Shown: piece after piece, positions 17,562 through 27,915 of the stretch
Position numbering within the stretch: the first letter of the stretch is position 1
Layout: each line of letters starts with the position of its first letter
DNA from: Cyanobium sp. FGCU6
GTDB lineage: Bacteria; Cyanobacteriota; Cyanobacteriia; PCC-6307; Cyanobiaceae
DNA length: 64,000 bases
Direction of reading: 5' to 3'
NCBI GenBank assembly: GCA_024958655.1
Contig: JANWUR010000004.1
Coordinates: 62,001-126,000, forward strand
Notes under the pieces: generated by a model
Seen by the model: the letters and a program-made list of their open reading frames with translations, nothing else
The model's database searches: none
Told to the model about the DNA's origin: nothing
Position numbers and translations under genes: made by a program

Positions 17562-18651
17562 GGCGGAAGGCGTTGCCGCTCTGCGGCAGCGCGGTGTCCA
17601 CCCGGGCCGGTGGGACCACGAGCGCCAGCTCGCCCCCGAGCTGCCGGGCAAGATCGCGGGCCAGCGCCAGGCCCAGCCCCGTGCCCGGCACCGCCTCGCC
17701 GCTGCGGCCCCGCACCCCCCGCTGGAAGATCGCCTCCCGCTCCTGCGGATCGATCGGTGGGCCCCCATCCCAGACGGTGAGCTCCGTGCCCGCCGCGCCG
17801 GTGGCCGCGTGCAGGCCCACGGCGCTGCCCTGGGGGCTGTAGCGGAAGGCGTTCTCGAGCAGGTTGGCCAGGATCTCGGCCACGGCGCCGCCATCGCCGC
17901 GCCAGTCGGGCACCCTGGACGGCCCCTGCCAGGGTCGGCTCTGCAGGGTGGCAGTGGCAGCGGCCCGCTGGACCAGGGGATCCACCACCTCGGCCAGGGA
18001 CTGGCCCCCGGGTCCGCTGAGCAGCGGTGGCAGCAGCAGCGGCTGGGGTTGGTCGCCCGGTTCGAGCAGCGCATCGGGGCGGGCCAGGTCGCTGATGGCA
18101 TCCACGTAACGGTTCAGCTGCCGCTCCTCCGCCAGAAGGCCCTCCACCAGCGTGCTGGTGTCGCTGTCATGCGCCAGGCGGCGCCGCAGCAGTTGGCCGA
18201 AGGTGCGCAGCGCGGCCAGGGGGTTGCGCAGCTGGTGGACGAGCAGCCGCAGTTTCTCCTCCTGTTCCTCCAGCCGGCGGGTCAGCCGCTGGTTCTCATG
18301 GTCGAGGCGCAGGGCCTCGGTGAGGCAGAGGGCCACGCCCTGGAGGCGGCGGCCGAGCGGTTCTGGCCAGGCGGGAGCGGTGGTTTCCACCTGCAGGGCG
18401 CCGAGCAGCACGGTGCCGTCCCGCAGGGGGAGCCAGCGCCGTTCCTCGGCGGGGAGGCGGAGGGGGCTGGAGGCATCCACCGAGGGCAGGGCCCGGCCGT
18501 CGGCGGGCCAGTGGCCAACGGGCACGAGGCTGGGCTGGCCGTCGTGGCCGGCGTGGGTGACATAGACCACCAGCGAGCGAACCCGTGGACAGTCGGCGAA
18601 CTGGCCGAGCTGAAAGCCGAGCAGGGCCAGAAACCGCTCTGAGACCGGCAT
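17509..18651 (-). CDS. Soluble sensor histidine kinase
   Basis: The 380-residue protein has an N-terminal sensor-like region without membrane helices (about 1-125, GAF-like by general look). A coiled stretch [15 protein letters not shown] leads to the H-box [19 protein letters not shown], where the phosphorylated His is near residue 142. The ATP-binding domain has the N-box [14 protein letters not shown], the G1 box WDGGPPID and the G2 box [18 protein letters not shown]. It therefore autophosphorylates and hands phosphate to a response regulator that is not encoded nearby. The start is an ATG at 18651, preceded by two in-frame GTG codons. The tail overlaps cobS on the opposite strand. Confidence 0.9.
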   Translation of the reverse strand: MPVSERFLALLGFQLGQFADCPRVRSLVVYVTHAGHDGQPSLVPVGHWPADGRALPSVDASSPLRLPAEERRWLPLRDGTVLLGALQVETTAPAWPEPLGRRLQGVALCLTEALRLDHENQRLTRRLEEQEEKLRLLVHQLRNPLAALRTFGQLLRRRLAHDSDTSTLVEGLLAEERQLNRYVDAISDLARPDALLEPGDQPQPLLLPPLLSGPGGQSLAEVVDPLVQRAAATATLQSRPWQGPSRVPDWRGDGGAVAEILANLLENAFRYSPQGSAVGLHAATGAAGTELTVWDGGPPIDPQEREAIFQRGVRGRSGEAVPGTGLGLALARDLARQLGGELALVVPPARVDTALPQSGNAFRLSLPARPEPPATLPPPP

Positions 18652-19062
18652 CACCACGTCTTAAGGCCGCTCCTCGCCAGAGGAATACCAGAATCTTTCA
18701 GGAGCGTGGTGGGAATTCCAAAAAAAGCTTTAAGGTCTTGGTATCGACCACTACCTGGCTCTCCGCTTCGGGCGGTTTGTCGCGGTGGCAGCGGCCGAGG
18801 TTGCGCTTCTCGCCAATCGAGGCTACAGCAGTGAGGGTTGCGTACCGCGTCGACCCACCCCTGCCTCGGTGCCTCCTTCTGACGGCGCCGCGTTGCCCGT
18901 TCCGACACCCCCGACGGCCGGACGACAGATGTATGGGCGTCGATCGCCCCGGCCTCCGTGCCGGGGGATCCGGATGGGTTCCGCCCGGCGGTTTCAACGC
19001 CGGCGGTTCCCCTGTCTTCCCTTCCTCACCCTCTCCATCCCTCCCGTCCCGGGAGCCGTTCC
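18652..19062. promoter_or_regulatory. Divergent intergenic region, histidine kinase / DUF3155-like gene
   Basis: This 411-base region has no recognisable coding sequence. A plus-strand promoter candidate is TTGCGC (18801-18806), 17 bases, then TACAGC (18824-18829), which would give the downstream gene a leader of more than 220 bases. An A/T-rich patch with an A7 run at about 18715-18740 is unusual for this GC-rich DNA and may be the promoter of the minus-strand kinase. No small RNA could be identified. Confidence 0.35.
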
Positions 19063-19434
19063 ATGTCCAAGAAGCGCAAGCGGATCAGCCGCCGTCGTCT
19101 TGCCGGCCAGCGTGTCCTGGCCCATGTGCCCACCTACAACCTCGAAACCGGCTCCCACAAGCCGGTCACCGCGGCCCGTCGGTACATCGCCGAGTCCGAC
19201 CTCGTGGCGCCGGCGATCCTGAACGTCCGCCGCAACGAGCACACCACCGATCGCTTCTTCTGGGGCGAGAAGGGGCTCTTCAGTGCCCAGTACGCCGAGG
19301 AGAATCATTTCCTCTTCCCCTCCCTGCGCACGATCGTCGACCGGATCGGCGAAGAGGTGCTGTTCGAGGGTCTCGAGGCCCTCGCCGCTGACGACTGGGA
19401 GGAGATGGAGGAGTACGAGTACGCCTTCGTCTGA
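19063..19434 (+). CDS. Conserved cyanobacterial small protein, DUF3155-like
   Basis: The 123-residue soluble protein begins with a strongly basic stretch MSKKRKRISRRRLAGQRVL. It contains the block RRNEHTTDRFFWGEKGLFSA followed by QYAEENHFLFPSLRTIV, and ends in a very acidic tail (DDWEEMEEYEYAFV). I recognise this pattern from cyanobacterial proteins of unknown function and believe the family is DUF3155, from memory. The ATG at 19063 fits the start seen in relatives. Function is unknown; the charge split at the two ends is the clearest feature. Confidence 0.85.
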   Translation: MSKKRKRISRRRLAGQRVLAHVPTYNLETGSHKPVTAARRYIAESDLVAPAILNVRRNEHTTDRFFWGEKGLFSAQYAEENHFLFPSLRTIVDRIGEEVLFEGLEALAADDWEEMEEYEYAFV

Positions 19435-19454
19435 ACTGCGCTGAGGGTGTCCGC

Positions 19455-20129
19455 TCACTCCGCCCAGCTTTCCTCCAGGAAGCTGCGCAGGGTGGGCAGC
19501 AGGGCGGGATCGATGCCATGGCCACCGGGGAACGTGAGCCGCTGCACCGATCCACCCGCGGCTTTGAGGGCCCGCTCCACCTCGGCGCTGGCGCCGGGAG
19601 CCACCATCGGATCCTGGTCGCCGTGCGTCAGCAGGATCCGGGTGGAGGATCGTCCCGGATGCCAGTCAGGATGTGGGTAGCCGCTGCAGGCGATCAGGGC
19701 CGCCAGGGGCAGCGGCCCTGCCTCGGCCGTGCTCACGTCCAGGGCCATCGCCGCTCCCTGCGAGAACCCCAGAAGCGCCGTGCGCTCCAATGGCACGCTG
19801 GTGGCCAGGGCCAGCAGGCGCTGCCTGAGGGCTGAACGGGCTTCCGGCAACTGCTCCCAGGCAGGGGCGGGGAGCAGGTCGTACCACTGGCGCCCACTGC
19901 TCCCGGGGTGCGGCAGCGGCGCCCGCAGCGACACCAGCGACACCTCGCCGATGGTGCGGGTGAGCATGAGAGCTTCCCCCAGATCGAGCAGGTCGTCGGC
20001 GTCGGCGCCCCAGCCGTGCAGCAGCACCAACCGCCTCGACGCGTTCAGCGGACCCAGACACAGGGCCTCCTCCTCGCCAGGCAGGCCGGAGGGGGCTGGC
20101 TGGGGACTCTGGCTCAAGGGAATGCTCAA
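19455..20129 (-). CDS. Phospholipase/carboxylesterase family alpha/beta hydrolase
   Basis: The 224-residue protein has the alpha/beta-hydrolase layout of the YpfH/carboxylesterase family: [19 protein letters not shown] gives the oxyanion region, [11 protein letters not shown] the nucleophile Ser, [12 protein letters not shown] the acid Asp and [12 protein letters not shown] the His. No signal peptide is present, so it acts in the cytoplasm on a small ester or thioester that cannot be specified. The start is a TTG at 20129; it is divergent from purH with 56 bases between. Confidence 0.88.
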   Translation of the reverse strand: MSIPLSQSPQPAPSGLPGEEEALCLGPLNASRRLVLLHGWGADADDLLDLGEALMLTRTIGEVSLVSLRAPLPHPGSSGRQWYDLLPAPAWEQLPEARSALRQRLLALATSVPLERTALLGFSQGAAMALDVSTAEAGPLPLAALIACSGYPHPDWHPGRSSTRILLTHGDQDPMVAPGASAEVERALKAAGGSVQRLTFPGGHGIDPALLPTLRSFLEESWAE

Positions 20130-20185
20130 GGGGGATGGCGCTGCTGCTGCGTAGGTTGGCGTCCGAACCGATTCCCTGCCGTCCC

Positions 20186-21775
20186 ATGGCGCCCACGGCC
20201 CTCCTCAGCGTGTCCGACAAGGAGGGGTTGGTGCCCCTGGCTTCGGGCCTGCTGCGTCATGGCTACCGGCTGCTCTCCAGCGGCGGCACCGCCGCCGCCC
20301 TGGCCGCAGCGGGCCTGCCGGTCACCCGGGTGGCTGACCACACCGGCGCTCCGGAGATCCTGGGAGGCCGGGTCAAGACCCTGCACCCGCGCATCCATGG
20401 CGGCATCCTCGCCCGCCGCGACGATCCCTCCCATCGGGCGGATCTGGATGCCCAGGGCATCGATCCGATCGATGTGGTGGTGGTGAACCTCTATCCCTTC
20501 CGCCGCACCGTGGCCGATCCCCAGGTGAGCTGGGAGACGGCGATCGAGAACATCGACATCGGCGGCCCGGCGATGGTGCGGGCCGCCGCGAAGAATCATG
20601 CCGACGTGGCGGTGCTCACCGATCCGGCCCAGTACGACAGCTTTCTCGCGGCCCTCGAGGCCGGGGCGGTGGACGGGCCCCTGCGTCGCCGTCTGGCGCT
20701 GGCGGCCTTCGCTCACACCGCGGCCTACGACGGCGCCATCCAGCGCTGGATCGAGGATCGCCTGGCCCGCGAGGCCGCCGCTGAGGCTCCCCGCGAGGAC
20801 GCCGCCGTTGCCGCTGCCCCGCTGACGCTGGAGATTCCCGCCCGCCAGACCCTCCGCTATGGCGAGAACCCCCACCAGAGCGCCATCTGGCATTCCGAAC
20901 CCGAGGCCGGCTGGGGCGCGGCCCACCAGCTGCAGGGCAAGGAGCTCAGCTACAACAACCTCATCGATCTCGAGGCGGCCCTGGCCGCCGTGCGCGAGTT
21001 CGGTTACGGCGACGCCGCCTTCCCGGCGGCGACGCCGGCTGCGGTGGTGATCAAGCACACCAACCCCTGCGGCGTTGCCACCGGCACCAGCACGGCCGAT
21101 GCCCTGCTGCGGGCGCTTGACGCCGATCGGGTGTCGGCCTTCGGCGGCATCGTCGCCCTCAACGGGCCGATGGACGGCGCCGCCGCCGAGCATCTGGCCG
21201 GCCTGTTCCTGGAGTGCGTGGTGGCCCCCGCCTTCCTGCCCGCCGCCCGCGAGCGTCTGGCGGCCAGGGCCAACCTGCGTTTGCTCGAGCTGGCCCCCGG
21301 GGCAATCGAGCGGGCCGCCCGTCGCCAGCTGCGCAGCATCCTCGGCGGGGTGCTGGTGCAGGAGTCCGACGACCGGCCGATCGAACCGGGCGACTGGCAG
21401 GTGCCCACGCAGCGGGCCCCGGGCGAGCAGGAACTCTGCGATCTGCGCTTCGCCTGGCAGCTGGTGCGGCATGTCCGCTCCAACGCGATTGTGGTGGCCA
21501 GAGGCGGGGTGAGCCTGGGCATCGGCGCCGGCCAGACCAACCGGGTCGGCTCGGCCCAGCTGGCCCTGACCGCTGCGGGCGAGGCCGCCCGCGGCGCCGT
21601 GCTGGCCAGCGACGGGTTCTTCCCGTTCGACGACACGGTGCGGCTGGCGGCGAGCCATGGCATCACCGCGGTGATCCACCCGGGCGGCAGCATCCGGGAC
21701 GGCGATTCGATCCGGGCCTGCGACGACCTGGGGCTGGCGATGGTGGTCACCGGCCGCCGTCACTTCCTGCACTGA
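20186..21775 (+). CDS. purH: Bifunctional AICAR formyltransferase/IMP cyclohydrolase
   Basis: PurH carries out the last two steps of IMP synthesis. The 529-residue length is normal. The N-terminal MGS-like cyclohydrolase domain (about 1-195) shows [29 protein letters not shown] and [19 protein letters not shown]. The transformylase domain shows [38 protein letters not shown] with the catalytic Lys-His, [19 protein letters not shown] and [14 protein letters not shown]. The ATG at 20186 gives the expected start. The gene is a housekeeping gene with no oddities. Confidence 0.97.
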   Translation: MAPTALLSVSDKEGLVPLASGLLRHGYRLLSSGGTAAALAAAGLPVTRVADHTGAPEILGGRVKTLHPRIHGGILARRDDPSHRADLDAQGIDPIDVVVVNLYPFRRTVADPQVSWETAIENIDIGGPAMVRAAAKNHADVAVLTDPAQYDSFLAALEAGAVDGPLRRRLALAAFAHTAAYDGAIQRWIEDRLAREAAAEAPREDAAVAAAPLTLEIPARQTLRYGENPHQSAIWHSEPEAGWGAAHQLQGKELSYNNLIDLEAALAAVREFGYGDAAFPAATPAAVVIKHTNPCGVATGTSTADALLRALDADRVSAFGGIVALNGPMDGAAAEHLAGLFLECVVAPAFLPAARERLAARANLRLLELAPGAIERAARRQLRSILGGVLVQESDDRPIEPGDWQVPTQRAPGEQELCDLRFAWQLVRHVRSNAIVVARGGVSLGIGAGQTNRVGSAQLALTAAGEAARGAVLASDGFFPFDDTVRLAASHGITAVIHPGGSIRDGDSIRACDDLGLAMVVTGRRHFLH

Positions 21776-21842
21776 CGCGCCACGGCGGTTGTAGCTTCGC
21801 AGCGCACGCTGCGGCTCCGGCCCGGCACCCTGCCTTCCCCCC

Positions 21843-22313
21843 ATGGCCGAAGCCGCTCCCTTCCCCCTGCCCCTTGCCCTGAGCCTGGTGCACCCTGTGC
21901 TGATGTGGGTGCTGCTGGGCCTCTCGGCCTACGCCATGGTGCTCGGGATCAAGGCCAAGAAGACGCGCACGGCCGATGCCGAGACCCGCAAGGAGCTGAT
22001 CAAGGGGCAGTTCGCCCGACGCCACTACCTGTTCGGCAGCGGGGTGCTGGCTCTGATGGTGCTGGGCTGCATCGGCGGCCTCGCGGTCACCTGGGCCAAC
22101 AACGGCAAGCTGTTCGTCGGTCCGCACCTGCTGGTGGGCCTCGGCATGACCGCCCTGGTGGCCCTGGCCGCCGCCCTCTCCCCGCTGATGCAGCAGGGCA
22201 ACCTGCTGGCCCGCAAGGTGCACGTGGGCCTGAACATGTCGCTGATGACCCTGTTTCTGTGGCAGGCCGTCAGCGGCATGCAGATCGTCAACAAGATCCT
22301 CACCGGCAGCTGA
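21843..22313 (+). CDS. DUF4079 family membrane protein
   Basis: The 156-residue protein has four hydrophobic segments (about 10-32, 64-84, 94-116 and 130-150). The charged stretch KAKKTRTADAETRKELIKGQFARR is in the first loop, here only partly quoted: KELIKGQFARRHYLFGS leads into the second helix. His residues in LVHPVLMW, GPHLLVGLG and KVHVGLN recur within the helices, as in haem-binding cytochrome b561-like folds. I recognise it as DUF4079, found in cyanobacteria and plastids; function unknown. Confidence 0.85.
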   Translation: MAEAAPFPLPLALSLVHPVLMWVLLGLSAYAMVLGIKAKKTRTADAETRKELIKGQFARRHYLFGSGVLALMVLGCIGGLAVTWANNGKLFVGPHLLVGLGMTALVALAAALSPLMQQGNLLARKVHVGLNMSLMTLFLWQAVSGMQIVNKILTGS

Positions 22314-22349
22314 GCACCCACCGCATCTCGTGCGTCCCCATTGAGCGTT

Positions 22350-23096
22350 TCAGAAGCGGGCCCGGCGCCGGGGGGGACAGGGGATGCCGTGGCTGGCGTG
22401 GAAATCCTCCTGAACCTTCCAGGTGAGTCGCCGTGAGATCTGACGCACGATCTGGCGCAACAGGCGGTCGCCACTGGTTTGCACCAGGCTTTCCGGCAGC
22501 AGGGTGATCATCCCCGGCAGGCGGATCCACACCGCCAGATCCAGCTCCCAGCGCACCAGGGTGTGGGCCATCAGCCGGTCCACCTCCTCGTGGGAGATCT
22601 CCTCGATGGGCTCCTCGGCTCCCGCGGCTTCATCGAGCCGCAGAGAGGCGTTGAAGACCACGTCATAGAGCTCCTGAAGGCTCAGATCTGCCTCTGGCAC
22701 CGGCACCGTTGCGATCCTGTACACCCCCTCCTGCTCGGGCAGCAGCTCGAGCCCGATGGTGGGCTCCACCTCGAAGCCGAAGTTGCCGAACCGGCCGAGG
22801 GTGAGCACGTAACCGTCGGTGCCCAGCGGGTTCACGGCCATAGGGGCGGCGCAGCGCCGGAACCAGCCCTCGTGGCGGTCGAGATAGGACGCCACCACCG
22901 GAGCGGGGGCCCGCATCTCCATGAGGTCAGCGAAATGGCTGAAATAGCGCCGTACGCGCGGGTCGTCGCTGTGGCGAAGCACGGTCGTCGGCTCCTCCGT
23001 CGGCGTCGGGCTGCTGGGGGTCAGTGCGGGGGAACGGCGGGGGGATAGGGGAGGGGAGACCGGAAGCGGCAACGACGGAAATCCTCTGACGATCAT
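22350..23096 (-). CDS. Conserved cyanobacterial DUF1997-like protein
   Basis: The conserved part spans about residues 45-240: VVASYLDRHEGWFRRCAAPM, GRFGNFGFEVEPTIGLELLP, YRIATVPVPEADLSL and the C-terminal QIVRQISRRLTWKVQEDFHAS. It has no membrane helix and looks like an SRPBCC-type fold. The DUF1997 name is from memory and not certain. The first 40 residues are Pro/Ser-rich low complexity, so the true start may lie inside the annotated frame rather than at the ATG at 23096. It is convergent with the DUF4079 gene, 36 bases apart. Confidence 0.75.
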   Translation of the reverse strand: MIVRGFPSLPLPVSPPLSPRRSPALTPSSPTPTEEPTTVLRHSDDPRVRRYFSHFADLMEMRAPAPVVASYLDRHEGWFRRCAAPMAVNPLGTDGYVLTLGRFGNFGFEVEPTIGLELLPEQEGVYRIATVPVPEADLSLQELYDVVFNASLRLDEAAGAEEPIEEISHEEVDRLMAHTLVRWELDLAVWIRLPGMITLLPESLVQTSGDRLLRQIVRQISRRLTWKVQEDFHASHGIPCPPRRRARF

Positions 23097-23208
23097 CGCC
23101 CCTGAAGGGCTCTGGCTCCATCGCCCGGGCAGGGCAATCGAATCTGGGGGAAATCTAAAGCGGAGGCACCCGTCCCCCGGATGGGATGTGCCAGCGCGGA
23201 AGCCTGGG

Positions 23209-24405
23209 TCAGCCGCTGCTCAGCTCGATCAGCAGCCGGATCACGTCTTCCACCACCCGATCCGGGGTGGACGCGCCGGAGGTGATGCCCACCCGGATCG
23301 GGCCCTCCGGCAGGAACGGTTCTTCCACCAGCAGTTCCGCGCCCAGGGGCTTGTGCGCGATCCGGTTGCCGGGCCCGATCCGCTCCGGCGTGTCGATGTG
23401 GAAGGAGCGGATGCCGCGGCTCACCGCGATCTCCTGCAGATGGGTGGTGTTCGAGGAGTTGTACCCACCGATCACCACCAGCAGGTCGAGGGGTTCGTCC
23501 ACAAGGGAGAACATCGCATCCTGGCGCTCCTGGGTGGCATCGCAGATCGTGTTGAACGCCAGGAAGTGCTCGTTCAGCTCGGTTGGACCGAAACGTTGCA
23601 GCATCGTGCGCTCGAACATCCGGCCGATCTCCTCGGTCTCGCTCTTGAGCATGGTGGTCTGGTTGGCAACCCCCAGCCGCAGCAGGTCGCGGTCAGGGTC
23701 GAAGCCGGGGGAGCTGGCCTTGGCGAAGCGGGCGATGAAGCTCTCCCGGTCGCCCTTGCCGAGGATGTAGTCGCACACCATCTGGGCTTCGGCCAGATCC
23801 AGCACCACCAGGTAGGTGCCCGCGAACGAGCTGGTGGCGAGGGTTTCCTCGTGCTTCACCTTGCCGTGGATGATCGAGGTGAAGGCCTGCTTCTTGTGCT
23901 TCTCCACGGTGTTCCACACCTTCGAGACCCAGGGGCAGGTGGTGTCGACGATGTGACAGCCGCGCTCATTGAGCAGCTGCATCTCCTGCACGGTGGCCCC
24001 GAAGGCCGGCAGGATCACCACATCGCCGCCGGCCACCTCGGAGAAGTCCTTCACCCCGCCTTCGACGGGGATGAAGCGAACGTCCATCTCGCGCAGATGG
24101 GCATTCACCGAGGGGTTGTGAATGATCTCGTTGGTGATCCAGATCCGCTCGCTCGGGTAGTGGCGGCGGGTTTCATAGGCCATCGCCACCGCCCGCTCCA
24201 CGCCCCAGCAGAAACCGAAGGCCTCGGCCAGCCGCACCGTCAGACGCCCTTCCCGCAGCTCGTAGCCATTGGTGCGCAGGCTGGCGATCAGATCGCTCTG
24301 GTAGGCCGTCTGCAAGCTGCCGGCCACCTCCTCTCCCAGGCCGAAGCCGCGGCGGTTGTAGCGCTCCGAATGATGCAGCGAGCGCTTGAAGGCCCGGGTA
24401 TCCAC
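23209..24405 (-). CDS. ispH: 4-hydroxy-3-methylbut-2-enyl diphosphate reductase
   Basis: IspH makes IPP and DMAPP in the last step of the MEP pathway, using a [4Fe-4S] cluster. The 398-residue protein has the long N-terminal region of cyanobacterial and plastid IspH ([17 protein letters not shown]). The three cluster cysteines lie in [29 protein letters not shown] and [16 protein letters not shown]. Other conserved pieces are GKVKHEE, NQTTML and [13 protein letters not shown]. The start is a GTG at 24405; an ATG at 24410 is out of frame. sfsA lies immediately upstream on the same strand. Confidence 0.97.
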   Translation of the reverse strand: MDTRAFKRSLHHSERYNRRGFGLGEEVAGSLQTAYQSDLIASLRTNGYELREGRLTVRLAEAFGFCWGVERAVAMAYETRRHYPSERIWITNEIIHNPSVNAHLREMDVRFIPVEGGVKDFSEVAGGDVVILPAFGATVQEMQLLNERGCHIVDTTCPWVSKVWNTVEKHKKQAFTSIIHGKVKHEETLATSSFAGTYLVVLDLAEAQMVCDYILGKGDRESFIARFAKASSPGFDPDRDLLRLGVANQTTMLKSETEEIGRMFERTMLQRFGPTELNEHFLAFNTICDATQERQDAMFSLVDEPLDLLVVIGGYNSSNTTHLQEIAVSRGIRSFHIDTPERIGPGNRIAHKPLGAELLVEEPFLPEGPIRVGITSGASTPDRVVEDVIRLLIELSSG

Positions 24406-24430
24406 GGCATTGGTTCCGTCTCGGCCGACT

Positions 24431-25231
24431 CTATGGGGCCCCAGCGGCCGGCGGGCGATCCAGCACCTCCGCCACCCCGAGCCACTGCACCGCGCCGGTG
24501 TCGAAGCCGTAGCGGCAGGGCAGCACCTCCACCCCCGCCGCCCGGGCGGCGCGGAACAGCTCCCCATAACGGGGGTCGGCCCCATCCCCGGGGGCGAAGC
24601 GGTCGACATCGCCCCTGCTGAGGCAGGGCAACAGCACGGCCCGGGCGCCGGGCAGCACGGCGGTGAGCTCCTCGAGGTGCTTCTGGCCCCGTTCAGTGAC
24701 GGTGTCCGGGAACAGGGCGAGGCTGCCCTGGGTCCAGGTGGTGTTCTTCACTTCGAGCCAGATCGGCCGCGGATCAGCAGCCCCCTCCGCCGGGGTGAGC
24801 AGCAGGTCGATGCGGCTGCGGCGATCCACCCCGTAGGGAACCTCGGCCCGGACGCTGCCGATCGGGCCCAGCCACGGTTCGAGGCAGCCGGCCTCGATCG
24901 TGGCCCGCACCAGCTTGTTGGGCAGGGAGGTGTCGACCCCCACCCACACCGGTTGGCCATCGGCTCCTGGCACCTCCGCCTGCTCCCAGGTCCAGGCCAG
25001 CTTGCGGCTGGGAGAGGCGCTGTGCCGCAGCCGCACCCGTCCGCCGGGCAGCAGCACCCCCGTCATCGGGCCGGTGTTGGGGCAGTGGGCTGTCACCACG
25101 GTGCCGTCGGCGAGCTCCACCTCCGCCAGGAACCGCTTGTACCGCCGCTGCAGCACCCCCTCCACCAGCGTTCCGGCAGGCCGCACGGTGAACGGTGCGG
25201 CGGGGACCGCTCGCTGGGGGCTGGAGCTCAC
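24431..25231 (-). CDS. sfsA: SfsA family DNA/RNA nuclease-like protein
   Basis: The 266-residue protein matches Sfs[65 protein letters not shown] and [10 protein letters not shown] with the PD-(D/E)xK-like acidic and Lys residues. It ends with [19 protein letters not shown]. SfsA was first named for sugar-fermentation stimulation, but its biochemical role is still unclear. The start is the GTG at 25231. It is divergent from murJ (63-base gap) and 25 bases upstream of ispH. Confidence 0.93.
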   Translation of the reverse strand: MSSSPQRAVPAAPFTVRPAGTLVEGVLQRRYKRFLAEVELADGTVVTAHCPNTGPMTGVLLPGGRVRLRHSASPSRKLAWTWEQAEVPGADGQPVWVGVDTSLPNKLVRATIEAGCLEPWLGPIGSVRAEVPYGVDRRSRIDLLLTPAEGAADPRPIWLEVKNTTWTQGSLALFPDTVTERGQKHLEELTAVLPGARAVLLPCLSRGDVDRFAPGDGADPRYGELFRAARAAGVEVLPCRYGFDTGAVQWLGVAEVLDRPPAAGAP

Positions 25232-25294
25232 GGGGCTGGTGCGGCGGCGGCGGCCATACTGCCGTGCGTTCCGATCGGCCCCGCGCCCCGCCCG

Positions 25295-26935
25295 ATGGCG
25301 AATTCCCCGGCGAACCCGCAGGCCCGCTCGCTGCGGCGCATTGCGCTGATCGTGGCGGTCGCCACCGCGCTGAGCAAGGTGGCGGGCCTGGTGCGCCAGC
25401 AGGTGATCGCCGCCGCCTTCGGGGTCGGCGCCGCCTACGACGCCTACAACTACGCCTACGTGCTGCCGGGTTTCCTGCTGATCCTGCTCGGCGGCATCAA
25501 CGGCCCCTTCCACAGCGCCATGGTGAGCGTGCTGGCCCGGCGGCCGAGGGAGGAGAGCGCCCATGTGCTGGCGGCGATCAACACGATCGTCGGGGCCGGC
25601 CTGATCGCCGTGACCGTGCTGCTGGTGCTGTTCGCCGATCCGCTGATCGATCTCGTGGGGCCGGCCCTCGATGCCGAACGCCACCGCATCGCCGTGCTGC
25701 AGCTGCGCTGGATGGCGCCGATGGCCCTGTTCGCCGGACTGATCGGCCTGGGCTTCGGGGCCCTCAATGCCGCCGATGTGTACTGGCTGCCCTCCGTGAG
25801 CCCGCTGCTCTCCAGCGTGGCGGTGATCGGTGGCATCGGCCTGCTCTGGTGGGAGCTGGGCAGCCGCATCACCCAGCCGTCCGCCGCCGTCGTGGGGGGC
25901 ATCGTGCTGGCGGCCAGCACCACGGTGGGAGCGATCCTCCAGTGGCTGATCCAGCTGCCGGCCCTCTCCAGGGAGGGGCTCAACAAGCTGAAGCTGGTCT
26001 GGGACTGGCGCGATTCCGGTGTGCGGGAGGTCCTGAAGGTGATGGGTCCGGCCACCCTCTCCTCCGGGATGCTGCAGATCAACGTGTTCGTGTCGCTGTT
26101 CTTCGCCTCGGGAATGCCGGCGGCGGCGGCGGGCCTGGGCTACGCCAACCTGCTGGTGCAGACGCCGCTGGGGCTGATCTCCAATGCCCTGCTGGTGCCG
26201 CTCCTGCCCGTGTACTCCAGGCTCACGGCTCCCGAGGATCGGCCGCAACTGGTGTCCCGCATCCGCCAGGGCCTGATGCTCTCCAACGCCAGTATGCTGC
26301 CCCTCGGGGCGCTGATGGTGGCGCTGGCGGGACCGATCGTGGCCCTGATCTACCAGCGAGGAGCCTTCGACCACAGTGCCGCCGAGCTTGTGGGTCAGTT
26401 GCTGATGGCCTATGGCCTCGGCATGCCGGCCTACCTGGCGAGGGATGTGCTGGTACGCGTGTTCTATGCCCTCGGCGATGCCAACACCCCGTTCCGCTGG
26501 TCGGTGGCCGGGATCGGGCTGAATGCCGTGTTCTGCTGGGCCTTCACCGGTGGACCGACGCCGGGCTGGGGCCTGCAGCTGCCGATGCTGAATGCCGGTG
26601 CGGCCGGGCTGGTGCTGGCCACCGTGGCGGTCAACCTGATCACGACCGTGGGGCTGTTGCTCGCCCTGCAGGCCCAGCTCGGTGTCCTGCCGCTGCGCGA
26701 CTGGGCCAGGGATACCGCTCTCCTGCTGGGGGCGGCCGTGCTGGGGGCAGCGGCGGCATGGGTCCTGGCGGATCGAGTGGCCTGGCCAGCCGGGTTGCTG
26801 GGCCTGCTGCTGCGCTGCGGGCTGGCCAGCGCCATGGGAACGGTCATCTATGGCCTGGGGGCTTCGCTCGCCGGCGTTCCCGAGGCGAGGCAGATGTTGG
26901 CGAGCCTGCAGCGTCGGTTGCCGGGACGGGCCTGA
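25295..26935 (+). CDS. murJ: Lipid II flippase MurJ
   Basis: MurJ moves lipid II across the cytoplasmic membrane for peptidoglycan synthesis. The 546-residue protein has the MVF layout of about 14 hydrophobic segments. It begins LRRIALIVAVATALSKVAGL with VRQQVIAAAFGVGAAYDAY, where the Arg of the first loop is required in characterised MurJ proteins. Later features are FLLILLGGINGPFHSAM, VWDWRDSGVREVLKVMGPAT, IYQRGAFD and AYLARDVLVRVFYALGDANT. The C-terminus is also complete. The ATG at 25295 is the natural start. It ends four bases from the convergent small gene at 26940. Confidence 0.96.
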   Translation: MANSPANPQARSLRRIALIVAVATALSKVAGLVRQQVIAAAFGVGAAYDAYNYAYVLPGFLLILLGGINGPFHSAMVSVLARRPREESAHVLAAINTIVGAGLIAVTVLLVLFADPLIDLVGPALDAERHRIAVLQLRWMAPMALFAGLIGLGFGALNAADVYWLPSVSPLLSSVAVIGGIGLLWWELGSRITQPSAAVVGGIVLAASTTVGAILQWLIQLPALSREGLNKLKLVWDWRDSGVREVLKVMGPATLSSGMLQINVFVSLFFASGMPAAAAGLGYANLLVQTPLGLISNALLVPLLPVYSRLTAPEDRPQLVSRIRQGLMLSNASMLPLGALMVALAGPIVALIYQRGAFDHSAAELVGQLLMAYGLGMPAYLARDVLVRVFYALGDANTPFRWSVAGIGLNAVFCWAFTGGPTPGWGLQLPMLNAGAAGLVLATVAVNLITTVGLLLALQAQLGVLPLRDWARDTALLLGAAVLGAAAAWVLADRVAWPAGLLGLLLRCGLASAMGTVIYGLGASLAGVPEARQMLASLQRRLPGRA

Positions 26936-26939
26936 GCCG

Positions 26940-27197
26940 TCAGCCCAGCCGGATCTCCCTTTCCTCCCGCACATGCACGGGGACTTCAAGGTGAGAGCGG
27001 CCGAGCATCGCCGGGCCGTCCACCGAGAAGATGCGGGCCTCGATGCCGAATTCGCGGAAGGCCGTTTCCAGTTCCTGGATCAGGGCCTTCTCCACCTGGG
27101 CCTCCGCATCCACCACCTTGCCGATCAGGCGGCCGCCCAGACGACCGATGCGCTGACGAACCACGTCACGGGCGTTGGTGACCTCGATGATCAGCAC
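26940..27197 (-). CDS. Conserved small hypothetical protein
   Basis: This 85-residue soluble protein starts with a GTG (VLIIEVTNARDVVRQRIGRL), continues with a helix around DAEAQVEKALIQELETAF, and ends in short strands (EARIFSVDGPAML, HLEVPVHVREER). The alternating helix-strand pattern and regular codon use suggest a real gene. I have a vague memory of similar cyanobacterial proteins but cannot name the family. It is the last gene before the convergent murJ. Confidence 0.7.
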   Translation of the reverse strand: MLIIEVTNARDVVRQRIGRLGGRLIGKVVDAEAQVEKALIQELETAFREFGIEARIFSVDGPAMLGRSHLEVPVHVREEREIRLG

Positions 27198-27237
27198 GGG
27201 CCCACCGCAACGATGGTCACCCTATCGGCAGCCGGTC

Positions 27238-27525
27238 TCAGCAGAAGGGCTCGAGCGCCTCCTCAAGGTCGCGAAGCTGACCCGCGGGAATCAGGCGGGC
27301 CAGGGGAAGCCTCGTGACGCCACCTCCGATCGGCACCTGCACCGCCTCAAGGGCCTGGCGGGCGGCCACCGCAGCGCCCTGCTTCAGCCGACCGGCGCAT
27401 TCCAGCGCCAGGGTCTCGGCCAGTTTTGCGTCGCCGAGGTACAGGTGCCAGCCAGCGACATCGAGGTAGAGGCGCTCGGCGAGGGATTGGGTGAGTTCCT
27501 CGAGATCGTGGGCGGCGAGGGTCAT
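27238..27525 (-). CDS. DUF3181 family protein
   Basis: The 95-residue protein reads LAERLYLDVAGWHLYLGDAK with a later PIGGGVTRLPLARLIP, the recognisable pattern of cyanobacterial DUF3181. It is soluble and of unknown function. Its ATG at 27525 overlaps the stop of the upstream small membrane protein by four bases (ATGA), so the two are translated together. Confidence 0.82.
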   Translation of the reverse strand: MTLAAHDLEELTQSLAERLYLDVAGWHLYLGDAKLAETLALECAGRLKQGAAVAARQALEAVQVPIGGGVTRLPLARLIPAGQLRDLEEALEPFC

Positions 27526-27803
27526 GACGCGCTGGGTGAGTCGGGCCTGGGCCGGAGCAGGAGCACCACGCTGCCATGGATCACCAACAGCAGCGCCCAG
27601 GCCAGGGTGAGGCGATTGAGGTGATCCCAGGGATGACGGATGCCCTGGATCACCCACAGGCCGCTGTTGATCGCCGCAAACAGGGCGGCGTGCAGGGTGA
27701 GGTTCACGATCCGGTCGAAGTGCCTGTACGTGGGGTCGTTGGGATCGGCAGGGCCGTACCAGCGGATCGGCATGGGGGACGGCGCGGGTTCCGCTCCGAT
27801 CAT
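27522..27803 (-). CDS. Small two-helix membrane protein
   Basis: The 93-residue product has a conserved-looking front MPIRWYGPADPNDPTYRHFD, then two hydrophobic segments (LTLHAALFAAINSGLWVI and LTLAWALLLVIHGSVVLLL) separated by a short loop with HPWDHLNR. The start could be the ATG at 27803 or the internal MPIRWYG start. It is the first gene of a two-gene unit with DUF3181. I cannot assign a function. Confidence 0.75.
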   Translation of the reverse strand: MIGAEPAPSPMPIRWYGPADPNDPTYRHFDRIVNLTLHAALFAAINSGLWVIQGIRHPWDHLNRLTLAWALLLVIHGSVVLLLRPRPDSPSAS

Positions 27804-27915
27804 GGCTCCCCCGCCAGGGGCCGGTGGTTGACGGATGGGCCCCCCATGCGGTGAGAATGGCAAAGCCGAACACAAGGGCGGACTGCGGTTCTCTCCTGTG
27901 CAAGGCCTCGATCAG

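Noticed and set aside
18652-19062. Small RNA of the Yfr1/Yfr2 type in the 411-base gap
   Set aside because: The Yfr1 core ACTCCTCACAC and repeated GGAAACA loops of Yfr2 were not found.
24431-26989. Minus-strand frame joining sfsA to an upstream extension across murJ
   Set aside because: Only the part up to 25231 matches SfsA; the extension is the antisense of murJ.
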